This document shows, piece after piece, positions 6,232-7,966 of a stretch of 7,966 nt of DNA; positions within the stretch are counted from its first letter, which is position 1, and each line of letters starts with the position of its first letter. The DNA is taken from the NCBI GenBank assembly GCA_030731635.1, contig JANQTR010000012.1, positions 1 through 7,966 of the forward strand. The letters run 5' to 3'. Made by a program: the position numbers and the translations under genes. This DNA is from Erythrobacter sp. Its GTDB lineage: Bacteria > Pseudomonadota > Alphaproteobacteria > Sphingomonadales > Sphingomonadaceae. A model generated the notes under the pieces. That model had not been told where the DNA came from. It ran no database searches and was given only the letters and a program-made list of their open reading frames with translations.

Positions 6232-7966
6232 TCATTCGCCCGCGAACACGCCTTCAAGGCGGTCCTCGAGTTCGTCGCTCGCTTCGCGCAAGGCGGCGAG
6301 GGTGGCAGCGTCAGGTTCCCACAGATGGCGGTCACAGGCTTCAAGCAGGCGGTTGGCGACACGGGCCGAGCTCTTTGGATTGAGATCAGATAGCCGCCGC
6401 CGCATTGTTTCATCGAGCACGAAGGTCTCGGAAATCTTCTGATACACCCACGGCGCAACCTGCCCGGTGGTGGCCGACCAGCCCAAGGTACTCGTCACAT
6501 GCCCTTCGATCTGGCGCACGCCTTCGTAGCCGTGTTCCAGCAGGCCTTCGAACCATTTGGGGTTCAGCGTGCGCGTGCGGGTTTCCAGGTCGATCTGTTC
6601 GCCGAGCGTACGCACTTTGGTGGCCCCGCGCGTCGCGTCGAGGATGTAGACCGGGGTATCGGCCCCCTTCGCCCGGCTGACCGAACGGGTCACCCCGCCA
6701 AGCCCGTCAACATACTGATCGACATCATTGATGCCGAGTTCGACGCTTTCGAGGTTCTGATAAGTGAAATCGACCGTGCTCAGCGCGCTTTGCAGCAATT
6801 CGCGCTGCTGCACCGGCTTGCCCGCAACCCCGTAGGCAAAGCCCTTGTTGATCTCGAACGCATTGGCGAGTTCATCGGGATCGGCCCAGACGCCGCCTTC
6901 AATCATCTGATTGACGTTGGCACCGTAAGCGCCCTCTGCATTGGAGAACACCCGCAGCGCGGCGGTTTCCATGTCGCAGCCATGCTTTTCCATCTGCGCC
7001 AGCGTGTGCTTGCGGATGAAATTCGCCTCGATCGTCTCGTCAGCCTGGCTGGCGACCAGCGCGGCTTCGGCCAGCATCCGGGTTTGCATCGGCAGGAGGT
7101 CGCGGAAGATGCCCGACAGCGTCATCACCACATCAATCCGCGGGCGCCCCAGTTCGGTCAGCGGGATCAGTTCCGCTCCGCACAAGCGGCCATAGGAATC
7201 GCGCCGGGGGCGAGCGCCCATCAGCATCATCGCCTGCGCGATCTGGACGCCTTCGGACTTCATGTTGTCGGTGCCCCACAGCACCATGGCGATGCTTTCG
7301 GGGAAGGGTTCGCCGCCGTTGACATGGCGCGCGATCAGTTGCTGCGATTGTTCGCTACCCAGCCGGCAGGCATAGGCCGACGGCATCAGGAACGGATCAA
7401 ACCCGTGAATATTGCGACCCGTGGGCAGCACATCGGGGTTGACCACCACATCGCCGCCCGGCGCAGGTTGGACATAGCCACCATCAAGCGCGTGGATCAG
7501 CGACCCCATTTCGTCGGATGAATCAAGCTTTGCGCCCAGCGCCGCGCGGTCACCCGGCGTATCGCCAGAGGCCGCCGCTTCCATCATCGCATCGAGCATG
7601 TCCTCACGCTCAATCCCTTGCGGGTTGCGGCCGAGGATATGCAGACCGTGCGGGATCAGCGCCTCTTCCATCTCGTACAACCGCGCAGGCAGTTCGCCGA
7701 TGTCGGTGTAGACGATGTCGAGCACTTCGCACTGATCGGCGATCAAGGCGGCCAGATCGGCGCGCTCGGCCGCATGGTCGGCATCGTCGATGGTGCCGCG
7801 CCAGCGGTCGACGCTCGCCTTAAGCTCAATCAGGCCCTTGTAGAGGCCGGCCTGCGCCAGTGGCGGGGTGAGATAGCTTACCAGCGTCGCGCCCGAACGG
7901 CGCTTGGCCAGCATGCCTTCGGACGGGTTGTTGGCTGCGTAGAGGTAGAAGTTCGGGGCATCGCCG
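6232..7966 (-). CDS. bchH: BchH, large porphyrin-binding subunit of Mg-chelatase (N-terminus cut by window edge)
   Basis: BchH binds protoporphyrin IX and is the catalytic subunit of the ATP-dependent Mg-chelatase, the first committed step of bacteriochlorophyll synthesis, acting with BchI and BchD (not in the window). The frame is open to the right edge, and 577 residues plus the TGA at 6234-6232 are present; the full protein is usually near 1200 residues, so this is the C-terminal half. The translation begins GDAPNFYLYAANNPSEG and contains CobN/BchH family segments: GRNIHGFDPFLMPSAYACRL, WGTDNMKSEGVQIAQAMM, GRPRIDVVMTLSGIFRDLLP, a GYEGVRQIEGHVTSTLGWSA region, and RLSDLNPKSSARVANRLLEA near the end. 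These are Mg-chelatase rather than cobaltochelatase context, because bchL and bchM follow at once. No frameshift is seen in the part present. Confidence 0.96.
   Translation of the reverse strand, partial: GDAPNFYLYAANNPSEGMLAKRRSGATLVSYLTPPLAQAGLYKGLIELKASVDRWRGTIDDADHAAERADLAALIADQCEVLDIVYTDIGELPARLYEMEEALIPHGLHILGRNPQGIEREDMLDAMMEAAASGDTPGDRAALGAKLDSSDEMGSLIHALDGGYVQPAPGGDVVVNPDVLPTGRNIHGFDPFLMPSAYACRLGSEQSQQLIARHVNGGEPFPESIAMVLWGTDNMKSEGVQIAQAMMLMGARPRRDSYGRLCGAELIPLTELGRPRIDVVMTLSGIFRDLLPMQTRMLAEAALVASQADETIEANFIRKHTLAQMEKHGCDMETAALRVFSNAEGAYGANVNQMIEGGVWADPDELANAFEINKGFAYGVAGKPVQQRELLQSALSTVDFTYQNLESVELGINDVDQYVDGLGGVTRSVSRAKGADTPVYILDATRGATKVRTLGEQIDLETRTRTLNPKWFEGLLEHGYEGVRQIEGHVTSTLGWSATTGQVAPWVYQKISETFVLDETMRRRLSDLNPKSSARVANRLLEACDRHLWEPDAATLAALREASDELEDRLEGVFAGE

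Noticed and set aside
6213..6458. A longer N-terminus for BchL starting inside bchH
   Set aside because: It would add 82 residues without similarity to the family, overlapping conserved BchH C-terminal codons in another frame. The internal ATG gives the normal length and has its own Shine-Dalgarno.
6499..7521. A 340-residue open frame on the plus strand opposite bchH
   Set aside because: It is antisense to strongly conserved BchH sequence, its product is rich in His, Arg, Gln and Ala as expected of a shadow frame in high-GC DNA, and it has no recognisable domain.

Overview
The window is one block of an alphaproteobacterial photosynthesis gene cluster. All nine genes lie on the minus strand and are tightly packed, so transcription runs from the right edge to the left. 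In transcription order they are bchH (C-terminal part only), bchL, bchM, lhaA, puhA, puhB, puhC, a 100-residue gene that fits bciE, and acsF (N-terminal part only). The order bchHLM-lhaA-puhABC-(small gene)-acsF is the conserved order of purple alphaproteobacteria, in particular aerobic anoxygenic phototrophs of the Erythrobacter/Sphingomonadales and Roseobacter types. The high GC content, the oxygen-dependent cyclase AcsF and the protein sequences suit an Erythrobacter-like host, but the genus is an inference made without any search.

Right part (about 4612-7966): bacteriochlorophyll synthesis. BchH is the porphyrin-binding subunit of Mg-chelatase, BchM methylates Mg-protoporphyrin IX, and BchL is the iron-sulfur ATPase of the dark-operative protochlorophyllide reductase. 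Middle (about 1045-4615): building the photosynthetic core. LhaA is a membrane protein for light-harvesting 1 assembly, PuhA is the reaction-centre H subunit, and PuhB and PuhC are assembly factors. Left part (1-1045): the oxygen-dependent cyclase AcsF, which makes the fifth ring of the chlorin, preceded by its probable auxiliary protein BciE.

Most junctions are stop/start overlaps (TAATG, ATGA, a 10-base overlap, TGATG), which points to translational coupling. The only gaps are 19 bases between bchH and bchL and 72 bases between lhaA and puhA. The second gap holds a small hairpin. At its downstream end a perfect 7-base inverted repeat brackets the puhA start codon. No RNA gene, mobile element, CRISPR array or convincing terminator is visible.

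The window is mostly a well-known locus. The points worth a second look are the bciE candidate, the inverted repeat on the puhA start codon, the apparent replacement of the proton-entry histidines in PuhA, and the extended tail of PuhB.
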